The translations under genes were made by a program, and so were the position numbers. A model generated the notes under the pieces. It was not told the origin of the DNA. It did not search any database and was given only the letters and a program-made list of their open reading frames with translations. A DNA stretch of 64,000 nucleotides from the NCBI GenBank assembly GCA_037179515.1, contig JAXCGZ010000062.1, forward strand, positions 110,720 through 174,719. Direction: 5' to 3'. Origin of the DNA: Halocaridina rubra (taxonomy: Eukaryota > Arthropoda > Malacostraca > Decapoda > Atyidae). Numbering within the stretch: the first letter of the stretch is position 1; each line of letters begins with the position of its first letter. This document shows positions 31,101 to 62,454 of the stretch, one piece after another.

Positions 31101-33329
31101 TCAGTATAAGAAAATAAGCTCAGATTTTAATTTTCCAACATGAAGGCACATGCCACTAAAGCAAGGAGGTCAAAATTGAACATAAAATAGAAGGCAGCTT
31201 GGATTCTTTATACCCATCCTATCCTCACCCCTTCTATCAGCAATTCAGCACTGAGAATAATTACTCAGGAGGATGGTATCCTCAGCTCTTTACTCTATCC
31301 ATTTTAGTTAGCTTTTATGACATGTGGAATCTGATGGTGAAATTTGTTAGGGCCATACAACAAATGCGAGCGAGTGATGTGGAATTAATTAACAAACAGT
31401 AAAGACGATGAGGATAGATTCACCTTTTGAGATCCTCCCTTTCAACAGGTGCGTAACAAATGGGACACTTTCGCCATTTTTCATCTGACAAGGCCAGGTA
31501 ATGAAGGATGCATGGGAAGCAGTAGATGTGCCCACAGCGCGTTACCTTTAAATGCGTACAATCAACAATCAATCTGCATTTACAGATCCATGCATGCAGA
31601 GTTAGTACTTATACCAAGTACTCTAAAAGATCAAAAGGTTTTATGATGGGTTGCCATATATGATTTATGAAAGCCATGCCTGCTCATGAAAATATGTCCA
31701 GGTCTTGACTCCTGAGCTTGCACTAATACCGTCATATGTTGCCTATTTATATTTGTTTAGGAGTGTCTGAATGGGCCACTCAATGGAAATATCTGATGGC
31801 AGCACAGAAAGAGCTTTTCTGATGCATATTAAGCTGTGTGACAATTTGCAAACTTTATTTTCAAGACAATAGAATGTATTTAACACAAGGATTTCATATT
31901 AGATATTCAAGTAACTCTGAAATTTGTACTGCCTGTGTTTGTCTAACAATCAACACAATAAAATGTATATAACATCCATTTCCAATAATGTATGCAGAGA
32001 AGTTATAAGCTGGTCATATAATGGACACAATGAAATGAATTTACTTAAATTTTGCGTGATTGAAGTGTAAAAACTACGAGCCCCTCTGACACATGACTAG
32101 CACAAACACCTATAAAAAATTACCTTAGCAGCTGACGGATGATGCAGACAAATGGGACAAGAGGGTGCCTCGGACATATGAAGCCTCACTTCTTCAACAT
32201 TTTTCCATTCCACGAGTAGATCTGGACTAACACTGTAAACAGAGTAGTCTTCGCCCTCTTCCACTACAAACTGACAGCTGTTTAGGGAGAATCTTAGTAG
32301 TAAAGAACAAAATACTAACACTGTAGTTGTATGCTGTTTACAATTAGTCTATTACATAAAATCAGATGACAGTGGTCACCATGAAAATGCTCGTGGCTTT
32401 GATTCACCAGGTAGAGGGTTCACGGCATGCCACAGTCTGAGATTTGAAAGGGCATATAAACAGGGTAATGGTCACACTTGCCAAAAACAGTCCTTCGCAA
32501 GAAGGCATTGCCCTAACTCTTGGTAATAAAAGGGAGTACGTGGCATAAAACCGATCATCACATCAAGACATATATATGCGCTACCTCTCCAATTATTCCA
32601 CTTTACACACAAAATGGTACATATGATTCATAGCTCTGAAAATGTGTAAAAATTTGCAAGGCACCAAAATATATATATATTTTTTTTTATGTTCACTCAT
32701 GACCTCCAAAAGGCTGAGTGGTTATCCAACCACAAATAAAATATCTAAAAAGACCAGAGAAAAGCTGCAAAGAGTGTTCACATACTACAAAGAAAAAGAC
32801 GGAGTAAAAAATTATGTAACCATTTCCCCTAGCTAATGCAGGGTATATAAGTCACATTGGTTTCTAAGAGAAAAATTATATAGCTAAGAAAATTGTGACG
32901 GGAATGTGGAATTACAAACACTCTTTTGTGACTAAATACAAGAAAATTATTGAGAAAATACAGTCTCATATGAGCTTGAAAAGATAATGCATACAATAGG
33001 TTGTAAGAATACTCATATACTAAGAACTTACTTTGCTTGCAAGTAATGCTCCTTGCTGTATTTAGGTGAGGGAGCAGAATAACGCCTAATTCTGGCACCA
33101 CTGCGTTCCCCACTGACACCATGAGAATGATGGGACCTGTAACCTGGACCCCACCAGTTCATCAGGTGAGTAATATTTTGCTTCTTGCCTCCAGCACGGT
33201 AGAGTGACCCAACTTCCGAAGCTCCCTCACATAATTCTACCTGTTATATAACAAAGGGTGAAAAGTTTATAATTTTAATATACACTGTAATAGTTATTAT
33301 GCTAAAATATGGACATGCAGTTACTAGTC

Positions 33330-33425
<96 letters not shown>

Positions 33426-35176
33426 CATAATGACACCCTTAAATAGATGGTTAGAATACAGAATTTTTAATTCATTATAAGGTTAACTACATATGTATTC
33501 CCATGATTGTTACATAGAAATATTGTTTCCAAGTAATTAGTTAACATCACTACTCACCTGGCCACACGTCTTCTCCCTGGGACGGACATACCGCTGGCCC
33601 GACCTCCCACCGCGCCCGGCCACCGGCTTCCTCCCAAATTCTGAACGATCATTTTCACGTTTTCGAACATACTGAGGAGCTGACTTTTTTCCATAATCTG
33701 GAATAATAAAATAACTAGTTTTATTTTTCATTCAAAAATATCATGCGCATTTTTTAAGTTTCAAGCCATTAGTTGCTTACAACAACAGGCAAGAAAGATA
33801 ACTTATTTTATCTGCTTTGAATGACCTTGAAAACTGTCAAATTACTATTCTTAGGGTTATGCTGTTAGGTGAGATAAATTAAATTAGCATACATATCCGA
33901 TGGCTTTCAAAGTCACATTCATTCAAAATACATAAAATATAGGAAAATTGCAATTTTTACCTCCAAATAAAGACGGGTGAAATTGTAGAAATTTACCTAC
34001 CGCAGTTTTACAGAACTGTCACACTAGTCATGCTAAAAGTCTGTTTGGTATTTCCCTTAATATTTCAAAAAAGTAACAACAGGCTTTTTTTTCTTACCTA
34101 ACCTAACATGAATCAATGTGAAGAGGACCTGTATTACTAAAAAATAATGGAAAAGGGTAAAATGAAAGGTATTATTTAAGAAGAGGGGATTACTCTCTTA
34201 CAATAATAAAACAGCATTTTTCTGATAGTTTTCATTGTGAAATAAACGAAACTGAACTCCATTTCTGGTGCAAAAAAAAAAAAAAAATTATTATACTCCC
34301 CTAAGGAGGGTTCGGGGAGCGGTTTTATAAGTGAATAATTCCCTCTTCAAAAAATTTACCAAAATGAAATAATATACAATATTCAACAACTAATTCAAAC
34401 GATTTTTCTCCACTTAGAGAACTGTCAAATTGTACTGTCATGACAAATATTACCAAGAATAATAAAAACAAGTACTAATAAAACTATGGTTTAAAGCCCA
34501 CACCTCCAGAATCGGAGGCAGGATGGTTGGTAGAGGCGTAGAGCAGAGGTGTGATTACCTAACTGTGTTTACGAGAAAGAGCCCAAAGCTCGTATCTTCC
34601 CGTCTCCTGATCGGTTCCATTTTATACTTAGTGATACTTATCATACCTGTCCTTAAAACTATGGATTGAGATAGCATTAACTACCTCCTCGCTTAGCCAA
34701 TTCCAATTATCAACTACTCTTACACTGAAAAAGTATTTCCTTACATCCTGCAAACAAGTTTTCTTACGAAGCTTCAAACTATGACCTCTAGTTCTTGAGC
34801 CAGCCATATCAAAATATCGATCCCTATCCACTCTATCATAACCATGAAGGAATTTAAAGACTGTCACCATATCCCCCCCTCACTCTTCTAGCTTCCAGTG
34901 ATGGTAGGTCTAATTCCCTCAGCCTCTCATCATAACTGAGATTGCGTATTTCTGGCACCAGTTTCGTGGCATGTCTTTGAACTTTTTCAAGCTTAGCTAT
35001 GTGCTTTTTCAAGTGTGGATTCCAAAATGGGGCTGCATATTCGAGTTTTGGCCTCACATAGGTTACATAAATATTTCATAAATAAACGTACCTTTGCTCG
35101 GGAGTTCCGAAGAGGAGCCATTTTTAGAGGAAGGCAACTGGGAAAACCTTGCGGTTATGGCCTTCTTGTCTGACAT
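22886..35176 (-). CDS. RNF10: E3 ubiquitin-protein ligase RNF10, complete, 14 exons
   Basis: RING E3 ligase. Animal RNF10 mono-ubiquitinates 40S ribosomal proteins uS3 and uS5 on stalled initiating ribosomes, opposed by USP10; that activity is known for the family, not shown here. Exons: 35176-35092, 33697-33558, 33240-33032, 32277-32124, 31545-31424, 30975-30780, 30226-29783, 28877-28722, 27711-27574, 27275-27100, 26858-26720, 25946-25835, 24340-24119, 22980-22886. The sum is 2388 nt, 795 residues plus TGA, against 811 in human. All junctions are GT-AG and in phase. The RING is C3HC4 at C185, C188, C200, H202, C205, C208, C223, C226. Other conserved blocks are [46 protein letters not shown], a basic helix after LSLFQDQIENR, and a Lys-rich tail ending [12 protein letters not shown]. 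The protein should be cytosolic and nuclear; no membrane segment is visible. Confidence 0.95.
23895..24085. repeat. Dispersed repeat (family D), two tandem part-copies
   Basis: TTATGGCCACCAAACTAGCT and, about 90 bp on, TTGTGGCCACTCTACTGGCT head two related segments in RNF10 intron 13, each followed by a CAGGATA/CAGGTTATG motif. Confidence 0.5.
24119..24340 (-). CDS. RNF10: RNF10 exon 13
   Basis: 222 nt. Contains the acidic [16 protein letters not shown] and the conserved [15 protein letters not shown]. The acceptor is TTCATTGCAG and the donor is GTATGT. Confidence 0.92.
24866..25105 (+). mobile_element. Short retroelement R1 copy, sense on plus strand
   Basis: Starts near CATACTACAGCTGAAGGGTC, contains GACTGTCCAGAACAGTTCG and ends GTGCCCAGGCCTGA, then T-rich. 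It is followed by a 40-base A run (25123-25163) and (CA)n, as at the end of a retroposed copy. Confidence 0.75.
25123..25176. repeat. Poly-A tract and (CA)n after R1 copy
   Basis: About 41 A followed by CACACACACACACC. Probably the tail of the adjacent retroelement. Confidence 0.9.
25835..25946 (-). CDS. RNF10: RNF10 exon 12
   Basis: 112 nt. [20 protein letters not shown] corresponds to the family segment after SFAQML. The acceptor is TCCTGGACAG and the donor is GTAAAG. Confidence 0.85.
26341..26550 (-). repeat. tRNA-derived SINE (family A), best-preserved copy
   Basis: On the minus strand: GTGGCTCAAGCGGTAGCGTC (A box TGGCTCAAGCGG) and GAGGGTTCGCACCCCGTC (B box GGTTCGCACCC), then the body GTCTGAGGTTAGCAAGGGCA and GACGTAAAACCGGAACATT. 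The pol III promoter boxes are close to consensus. It lies in RNF10 intron 11. Confidence 0.8.
26720..26858 (-). CDS. RNF10: RNF10 exon 11
   Basis: 139 nt of Ser-rich low-complexity sequence ([19 protein letters not shown]) ending TGVSFAR, which joins the conserved MIREGQ of exon 12. The donor is G|GTGAGT. Confidence 0.88.
27100..27275 (-). CDS. RNF10: RNF10 exon 10: basic helix
   Basis: 176 nt. A strongly basic helix [19 protein letters not shown], then [13 protein letters not shown]. It is a likely nuclear-localisation or RNA/ribosome-contact segment; that role is inferred. Confidence 0.9.
27574..27711 (-). CDS. RNF10: RNF10 exon 9
   Basis: 138 nt. Conserved [19 protein letters not shown] and [15 protein letters not shown], a core block of the family. 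The donor is GTGCGT. Confidence 0.92.
28722..28877 (-). CDS. RNF10: RNF10 exon 8
   Basis: 156 nt encoding a conserved globular block: [20 protein letters not shown] and [15 protein letters not shown]. Confidence 0.92.
28890..29782. other. RNF10 intron 7
   Basis: AT-rich intron with no recognised repeat or exon. Confidence 0.5.
29783..30226 (-). CDS. RNF10: RNF10 exon 7
   Basis: 444 nt, the largest exon. A charged helix ([20 protein letters not shown], then [14 protein letters not shown]) is followed by a Ser/Pro-rich disordered stretch with six consecutive prolines. The acceptor is TTTTATGCAG. Confidence 0.92.
30780..30975 (-). CDS. RNF10: RNF10 exon 6
   Basis: 196 nt. Starts [20 protein letters not shown] and ends [12 protein letters not shown], both conserved in the family immediately after the RING. 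Confidence 0.92.
31424..31545 (-). CDS. RNF10: RNF10 exon 5: second half of RING
   Basis: 122 nt encoding [20 protein letters not shown] and [18 protein letters not shown]. This supplies the Cys, His and remaining Cys ligands of the C3HC4 finger. The donor is GTGAAT. Confidence 0.92.
32124..32277 (-). CDS. RNF10: RNF10 exon 4: first half of RING
   Basis: 154 nt. Starts [15 protein letters not shown] and contains the first RING cysteine pair in [15 protein letters not shown]. The donor is GTAATT. The intron falls within the RING just before VTRCGH. Confidence 0.92.
32365..32560 (+). repeat. tRNA-derived SINE (family A) copy
   Basis: A-box region diverged. The body GCCACAGTCTGAGATTTGAA, AGTCCTTCGCAAGAAGGCAT and GTGGCATAAAACCG match the family. 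It lies in RNF10 intron 3. Confidence 0.65.
33032..33240 (-). CDS. RNF10: RNF10 exon 3
   Basis: 209 nt. Includes [13 protein letters not shown] (counterpart of the family's NLNHLLNF segment) and ends [10 protein letters not shown] before the split Asn codon. The open frame starting [12 protein letters not shown] on this strand is an out-of-frame shadow. Confidence 0.85.
33333..33422. repeat. (TA)n microsatellite
   Basis: About 45 uninterrupted TA units in RNF10 intron 2. Confidence 0.97.
33558..33697 (-). CDS. RNF10: RNF10 exon 2
   Basis: 140 nt. A basic, Arg/Gly-rich low-complexity segment ([20 protein letters not shown]) like the disordered N-terminal region of the family. The acceptor is ATTATTCCAG and the donor is GTGAGT. 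Confidence 0.85.
34179..34356. mobile_element. MITE M1, shorter copy
   Basis: The left end GGGGATTACTCTCTTACAAT and the inverted right end GAGGGAATTATTCACTTATA correspond to the element at 17607-17936, with an internal deletion and an A-run at 34272-34287. It lies in RNF10 intron 1. Confidence 0.7.
34500..35070 (-). mobile_element. CR1/L2-type LINE 3' fragment
   Basis: The C-terminal end of a reverse transcriptase in two adjoining frames: [20 protein letters not shown] with [20 protein letters not shown] (35057-34854), then [19 protein letters not shown] and [20 protein letters not shown] (34870-34628). A frameshift near 34870 separates them. It lies in RNF10 intron 1, starting about 20 bp from exon 1. 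Confidence 0.8.
35092..35176 (-). CDS. RNF10: RNF10 exon 1 (start codon)
   Basis: 85 nt encoding [20 protein letters not shown] and a Ser-rich end (ELPSK). The context CCAACATGTC has A at -3. The donor is G|GTACGT and the split codon GAT joins exon 2. Confidence 0.8.
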
Positions 35177-35473
35177 GTTGGCTGAGGGAGGGGAAGAAAT
35201 ACTGTCCATGCACCAAAACAAGATACTTGGTGAAGGAAGTGACTGCGGAGAGCACTCCGATATTTCCCACTATCACACCAGACATTTTGGATCGTTTAGC
35301 AAGAAGCCATTATGCCCAAGACAACAAAAGGAAACTGACGTTTCTTTATCGAGCACTATGTAGAAGAGCTTGAAAGAAACTGTTAAAGCAAAGAAATGCA
35401 AGAAGTCTTGGGAGTAACTGACTCCCAAGATATTTTCCAAGTCCCACTACTCGTTGCTTGCGTTCGTCGCAAT

Positions 35474-35523
35474 ATGGCGACGAGAATTCTTATGTTGGTT
35501 TCAAGAATCAAGACCCAAACATG
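35474..35523 (+). CDS. Possible divergent first exon (weak candidate)
   Basis: ATGGCGACGAGAATTCTTATG encodes MATRILMLVSRIKTQT plus two bases before a GTACGT donor. The basic and hydrophobic start resembles a mitochondrial presequence. The two start codons face away from each other 298 bp apart, as in a bidirectional promoter. No second exon was found on the plus strand to 40.8 kb, and ATGGCG can also be a YY1-like motif. Low confidence. Confidence 0.2.
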
Positions 35524-35758
35524 GTACGTTGTATTAGCTATTTTTCTGTAATTCACGTGAAAATATAATTACAATTTACCTATTTAATTTTCTGTGACCT
35601 AATTATATTTTTAAATCAGTCATAGTCATTTATATATCCTTGTACCTGGTAAATAGTGTTGCCTTGTTCATGGACTTTTCGTATGACGTCACGGAAATGG
35701 AAGGCTACGAATAACGATGTTCTGGTTCTCGACATATTTGAGAGGAACTATTTTTTCC

Positions 35759-35761
<3 letters not shown>

Positions 35762-35838
<77 letters not shown>
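35762..35838. repeat. (TA)n(CA)n microsatellite
   Basis: About 32 TA units then a short CA run, upstream of RNF10. Confidence 0.97.
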
Positions 35839-35889
35839 GTTTTGTGTGTTTACTAGTCCTCAACTGCAGAGTGACACAGACGAAATAAA

Positions 35890-35970
35890 GCTGGGGATTT
35901 AAGGCTGGATGCTCATCCTACTGTCCCTCCGTAGGATTGGGCGAGCATTCTACTATTGCGCTAAGACAAT
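35890..35970 (-). repeat. tRNA-derived SINE (family C) fragment
   Basis: Shares AAGGCTGGATG and the following Cys/pyrimidine-rich segment (plus-strand view) with 3222-3322 and 38640-38780. Truncated by the (TA)n array. Confidence 0.45.
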
Positions 35971-35972
35971 CC

Positions 35973-36093
<121 letters not shown>

Positions 36094-36294
36094 CATGGAT
36101 CACAATCCAAGTAGCTTCCTTATTAGATCTGAAACCTTACCTTTCCTCGTCGATTCTTGAGATTCTTACATGTCTCATCACGAACTGCTCTCCACCCTCT
36201 TTCAATTAAATCCTCTATTGGTTTCACTGTCACTGCCTCCTATTAATCATCTATGCTCATCCAATAGGGACATAAATGTCTCACAACCAAGCTC

Positions 36295-36615
36295 GACAGG
36301 CTCATACATTCATAAATTCCTTCATGGTTATGATAGAGTGGATAGGGATCGATATTTTGATATGGCTGGCTCTAGAACTAGAGGTCATAGTTTGAAGCTT
36401 CGTAAGAAAACTTTTTTGCAGGATGTAAGGAAATACTTTTTCAGTGTAAGAGTAGTTGATAATTGGAATTCGCTAAGCGAGGAGGTAGTTAGTGCTATCT
36501 GAATCCATAGTTTTAAGGACAGGTATGATAATTATCACTAAGTATAAAATGGAACCGATCAGGAGACGGGAAGATACGAGCTTTGGGCTCTTTCCCGTAA
36601 ACACAATTAGATAAT
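36295..36615 (+). mobile_element. CR1/L2-type LINE 3' fragment, inverted partner
   Basis: [20 protein letters not shown] and [20 protein letters not shown], then a 3' end with GATCAGGAGACGGGAAGATA and GAGCTTTGGGCTCTTTCCCG. Nearly identical to, and inverted relative to, the copy at 34500-35070. Confidence 0.8.
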
Positions 36616-38109
36616 TACAGCATATGACTTTTTTTTTTTTATCAGAGACTTATTTACCTAAGAAAATGTGTTATAAAATAAGGAACTAATAAAATTATCC
36701 CATAGCAGTTACAAAGAAGACAAAAATATGGCGAAGCTGACATTCTGATATTATGCACTTCGAGAATCTGATACTCAGGTACTATGATGTTAAACTCTTT
36801 AATTTCTATGTAATATATATGCAATTGAAAACATCTTAGTTATTGTAAATCCCATACCTTCATCTTAACATTTTAGGAAATTTATTACTTGGCCATTTGG
36901 TTCTCCCGTTTTCAACACTGAAAATTACTAAAAATTCCAGATGGCTAGATTGCCATGGGTTTATTAAGATCATGTAATAGAAGTCAATAAATCCAATCAG
37001 AAGGAATATAATACCAATCAGCGGGAAAGCAACACGTTTCCACTGACAAATATTTAGTGTCAATTAAAATGAAAAAACTTAACACAAAAAGGATATGAAA
37101 ACAAACCAAACCCATTTCCTATTTTCTTGTATTGGCTCCTGTCCAGACACTTTCTTAATAAGTGAAAAATATATCAGAAAGTAAATACCCAGATATATGA
37201 AGTATCACCCCAAAATATTTTCCAAAAATACAATTACAGCAATTTCCAAAGGTTAACATATTAAAGCCTAGTTCCTTCTTAAATGAATCTCTACACTGAG
37301 GCACAAGTAGTTTATACAAGAGAGCTTCACTACTGCCTAATCCCTGCTTTTAAGACTTAAAAGTACAGTCTGTAAGTACATTCTACAAAGTGGTTACAAA
37401 AAAGATAGGTAATCAAATAAATGGTTTCTGAATACGAATCTATAATACCATACACAACCTAGCCTTACACTAAAAGAATAGACAAATCAGTAGAAACTGG
37501 CTTTGCATTACCATCCTGCATAAACAGCATATAAGACTGATTTCATAACTTAAGTTTATATTCTACAGTCGACACATGAATTAAGTCCTGCTCTACAGCA
37601 TTTTAAGTACTACATTCTAAGCTTCAATTAAAAAAAGGAATATACAGAATACCCTATTTCATTAATTGCACATAATTACAGGAAACCTTTATTCATCATG
37701 TGTTGCACTACATTTACCATTATGGAACTTAGTTACAAGATATTAAAGCACAACAGTACACTACATATTACAAAAAAAAGTATTGCTCTGAAAAAAAAAT
37801 ATATAAAAAAAGCACCAAGAAAAGTGCTATCCATATTTTTAATGTTAAAGTATCTTTACACTTATTTTGATGTGTACAGAAATTATAAACTCAGGAAAAG
37901 ATACTATAACATAAACTTATGCATTTTTGCAAAAAATAATGCCTCTTCACATCAGAAACAATAATGTATTAAGCCACTTCACATCTCAGAAATGTTAGAA
38001 GAAATCCTGCTTTTGAATATCAGAAAATGAACAAATAATGTCTCCTCACACTAGAAATATGAATAGAGTTACATACTATCCTACTGACTTGCTATATCTA
38101 ACTCTAAAT

Positions 38110-38325
38110 TAATGACACAATGCAACAGTGGTGCTCGCCATGGCGAAGCAGTAACATCTGCGACTTGAAAGCGTCATGCCGAAGGTTTGCAACCTGCCAC
38201 AGTCTGAGGTTAGAAAGGGCATTCACTCAGGGAAATGATCACACATGCCAAAACAGAAGTCCTTTGCAAGAAGGCACCGTCCGAGACTTTAGTAGAAAAT
38301 GGGGTCTGTGACATGATAACCAAAC
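38110..38325 (+). repeat. tRNA-derived SINE (family A) copy
   Basis: GCCACAGTCTGAGGTTAGAA, GGGCATTCACTCAGGGAAAT and CCTTTGCAAGAAGGCACCGT match the body of the copy at 26341-26550. Confidence 0.7.
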
Positions 38326-38639
38326 CAACCATTTCAATGCAACAGCTAGATGAAGAGCTGATGTGTATAGTAAAGAAAATTATAATTCTGGGAAAAACAA
38401 AAAAATTGTAAAAGAAGTACACATGACAAAAGGAACAGTAAATATTTCCATATACGATGAGAAATGAAAGAGGTAAACCCATTATGTATATGACAACTAT
38501 AATAATAATTTTATTATCATTTTAATATATGTATTGGCAATAAGAGGCAAACCTGCATATCATCAATTGAACAGAGTCGATTTTCAAGTCTTGAGTAATC
38601 AGTATTTACTTTCTAATGCTCACTTTATGTTACTATAAG

Positions 38640-38780
38640 TCCCCAATATGGGGGTGAACAGAGAAAATGGCTTCAAAATCAAGGCTGGATGTCCTTCCCA
38701 TTGCCCCACAAGGAGCTTAATCACGAGTCTGTAAACTTCCAAGGCGAGTATCTTATCACTCGGCTGACGTGGCCTCCAAT
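38640..38780 (-). repeat. tRNA-derived SINE (family C), best copy
   Basis: On the minus strand the head CCACGTCAGCCGAGTGATAA resembles a Ser/Leu-tRNA 5' half. A degenerate B box (GACTCGTGATTAAGC) follows and the tail is CATCCAGCCTTGATTTTGAA. Confidence 0.55.
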
Positions 38781-39334
38781 TAATTATTTATGCTATTTGA
38801 CATTTTGTACCAATTTTCTTAATAACGAGAGTGGGTAAAAACAAGACTGAAGATGAAATTACAAACATTTGTAAATGCATTTTTTGCATATTCCCCAAGC
38901 ACCAACAAGATCTATAACACAAAACTAGGGCAAATCAAAGAAGAAATATACTGTACATAGGAGACTAAAAACCCAAAATTATTTGTAAAATATAACTTAC
39001 GAGAGACTGAATACTCTACTTACAAATGTGTGTATCTGATAAAGAGATATATATAAAAAAAAAACAAGTCAAGTATTTTTTAAAAGAATAAATTTAATTA
39101 ATTTTCTCAAAATATCATATCTCCTACTAAATTTTTCCTAATGAAATTTTTTGCTGGTTAAATTCTAATTTATTCAATATTTCCCTTGCATATAGTTTTC
39201 TTGTCTAGAATTTTGTTCTATAATGATGTCACCTTAGTTTTAGAAAGTGGTGACACTGTTACAATAACTGACTCTTTCTCTTTTATTTTCTTCACCTAAG
39301 GTATAAATACTTCTTTTCAGTATATATTTTTCAG

Positions 39335-39454
<120 letters not shown>

Positions 39455-39589
39455 AAACCACCGCAGTATATTTTATCTCAAAATACAGACTGACTTTACA
39501 CTCTTATCTAAAATGAGTTAACAAAAATTATTCTTTTATACAGTGGCAAGAAATGATAATTCAAAAGTGGAAAAACTTCTGTTCAGGAT

Positions 39590-39770
39590 ACTCTTTTCCA
39601 TTAAATACAATGTTCCACCAAACCAAATCAAGCAGGGTGGCTACAACTGAGGATCTTCACCACTCCTATCAAAGATTAAGTGGAAAATATAAAAATATTA
39701 GACAGGGTTGCCAACCTCACACTTCCCTGTCCTTTTAGGCACTACTAGGAATATATAAGATGAAATGACC
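39590..39770. repeat. Dispersed repeat (family E) copy
   Basis: CAGGGTGGCTACAACTGAGG, TTGCCAACCTCACACTTCCC and CCTTTTAGGCACTACT match the order of segments at 44570-44770. Confidence 0.4.
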
Positions 39771-40824
39771 GTTCAAGTCCGAAAAAACTTGTTCACCAGC
39801 CAAAATATTTTCATATATTCGGGTGTCAACCATTCTAAGTAAAACATAAATACGTAGCTGCTATAATTCTATGAGAATTTCACGTAAAAATTGCATATAA
39901 ATAACTAAAGCTTAGGCAAAGAGAACAATTTTCTTCAGGAAGGTGTGAAAAGCGAAGTACAGTACTGTATAACATTACTACAAAGGGAATTTTTCTTACC
40001 TAATGGAAAGACAAGGACCATAAAACAACAAAAAACATATTTGTAGTGCAAACAAACAAGATTTCAACAAAGAAGTGCACTGCACTGAGTTAAGCCAAGT
40101 TTACTATATGCACTTCAAAAAGAACATTAAGAAAACTTAAAAACTTTGTTCACTGCAAAATAAAAAGTAAATATATTTTAACAAAACTTATAAGGGCAAA
40201 CTAAAAAAAATTTGCAAATACAGCCACTTACATTCAATAAGCAAATGCATCCAAAGTAGGCAAGGGCTTCTCATTATAACGGCACATCAAAAATAATTAT
40301 ACTTTGGTATCTAGGGAAATAAATACAGCGGTACTCTAAATACAACGACTAATAATATAATACTTTTCTCATCAGGAGGAAAAACTCAAATCACATCATA
40401 CACAAAACTCTATGGGAAAAAAATTATAATTATCTTAATAATAAAGAACAGATCTTACTGTCACAGACTACTTGATACATAGGAGCAAGGTGTGGGACTT
40501 TCTGCATGGAGGCTTGAATATGTGATATTGCTTCTCTTATTAGGAATATGTCTCATTCAAGTCTAACAATTTCCAGAAAAAGCAATTAATTCTTCTGCAT
40601 CGTTTGAGATGTTCATTAACAGGAAGCCAGTGATTCTTCAAATGTAAAATAATGTATGCTTACAACTTTAATAAAAAATACAAACATACACAGGTATTCA
40701 CTTCAACCAGTCCCAATTGCAAACCACAGATGCATATTTAGGGATCAAATTTCTAGATATAAAATTAAACCCAGCGATTTGCAGTATTTTACTAGTATAT
40801 CTTGAAACAGTCTCACATACTGAT

Positions 40825-60867
<20,043 letters not shown>

Positions 60868-62454
60868 CTGCAATATAAAGCAATTAACCTAATTGGTATA
60901 GATTTATCCTGAAACAGACAATCTCCCATAATCTATAATATACATATGAGACTATAAAAAAATGATAAAGACACAGTAACATAAACTCACATTCAAAACT
61001 GATGTTATTAGAAAAATCAAGAATATAAAAAATCCTGAATAACATGCCCATACAATGCTTCTTAAAATACTGTTCAAAATTATATTTCCATGCTATGTTT
61101 TCTAAACTTTTGCATTATTTAGTTATAAAGGTATTTTCATATGACGTGCACTATAACAGAAATTTAAATTTTTATTGTCTTTTTTGGAATATTAAATGAT
61201 AATTCTGTAATTCAAAATAATTTTCTGGAGCTCTCTCTAATAATAGACAGAGGATTTCCTGCCTCCCTTCAAATTTACTCTAGCAATTGTGATATGATCT
61301 TTTGAAGCCCAAAGTAACACATTAGTAACATTTCAAGCAAAAAAAAAAAAAAAAGGTTCACAATGAGCAGGTTTATGTTATGTTTAAAGATTTCAAATGA
61401 CATATTAAAATTAGAAAAGAATCATTAAAACTTGAAAATAAAAAAGAATTAGTCCATACAATGTTTTCTAAATTACCTACAGCTGAAAAAAAAAATTAGT
61501 CCATACAGCATGTTCCCAATCACCTTCAAAAATTGAATAAAATAAAATTTAAAAAGTAAGCCATCAGCATTTGGATGATGGCAAGGGAACAGTCTTAAAG
61601 CTATTAACATATAGTTCTGTGTTATTCTCTCAGTCTCTTATTCTCTCAGTGAAACAAGTGAGAGCATTTTGAAGACTGTCTCATTAAAGATCACACAGGT
61701 CTCAGTACATATAAGTAAACACCATATTCACTCCTTTCTGGTAGAAAAGCCTCTGGAAGCCAGACAACCTACACACAAACCAACATCGTAGCTGTCCAGA
61801 AAGGAGCAGGTATGAGAAGACAAACACACTTGGACCAAGACGAACTTTAATGAGCGACTCTCTCCCAAACATTCTGATAGCCCACTCAAGATGATATGCA
61901 GTGGTTAAGTGTGTGCACAAACGTATCCAATAAAACCTCTATGAGCAAATTCTCTCATACAATCCTCCAGAGAGAAGGATGAAATGCCACAATCAGTTTG
62001 CGCTTGCTACTGCTATTGGAGCATCTCTTGGAAAGTCAACTAGATTTCTTATATAATACAATAATTTACAAATATCCAAACTGCCATATAACAAACATTT
62101 TGGAATGTATATGGAATGCAACCCAACTTTTTGGCAACGCATATTACAGGGACTCCAATTCACTAACTTTTTATCCACACGATATCTCAATGCTTGGATT
62201 TTATTACAAATACAAAGACAAGTTTGGTTATCTCTCTATCTACTCCTCCTGATAGCCCTATGTTCTCTAAAGCAACGAAATATAACTTCTCAGTTCTATT
62301 AAAATATTAGGAACTTAGATAGCTTCTAACTTTTCTTAGAAGAATAACATAATTTCAATTGCTAAGGCTTCATCTTAGATATTGGGAGTTTTGTTTTGTT
62401 ATCATCAAACCTTCGCCTTATATCAATTACTAAAATTATATAATGGTGTCATAC
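60868..62454. other. Sequence upstream of variant A
   Basis: Presumed ABCC intron. No TMD1, NBD1 or further variant exon was found. A minus-strand frame at 61702-61920 is unassigned and probably not coding. Confidence 0.4.

Noticed and set aside
32829..33122. 97-codon minus-strand open frame
   Set aside because: It is an out-of-frame reading of RNF10 exon 3 and its intron; the conserved protein is in another frame.
35094..35373. Plus-strand open frames opposite RNF10 exon 1
   Set aside because: Antisense shadows of exon 1 and its 5' UTR, without splice support or a recognisable domain.
36860..37063. Hydrophobic 67-codon minus-strand frame
   Set aside because: AT-rich sequence readily gives such frames. 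No splice sites or family match were evident.
61702..61920. Minus-strand 72-codon frame with MFGRESLIKVRLGPS
   Set aside because: No match to ABCC upstream exons and no acceptable splice sites in the phase required; possibly a worn repeat.
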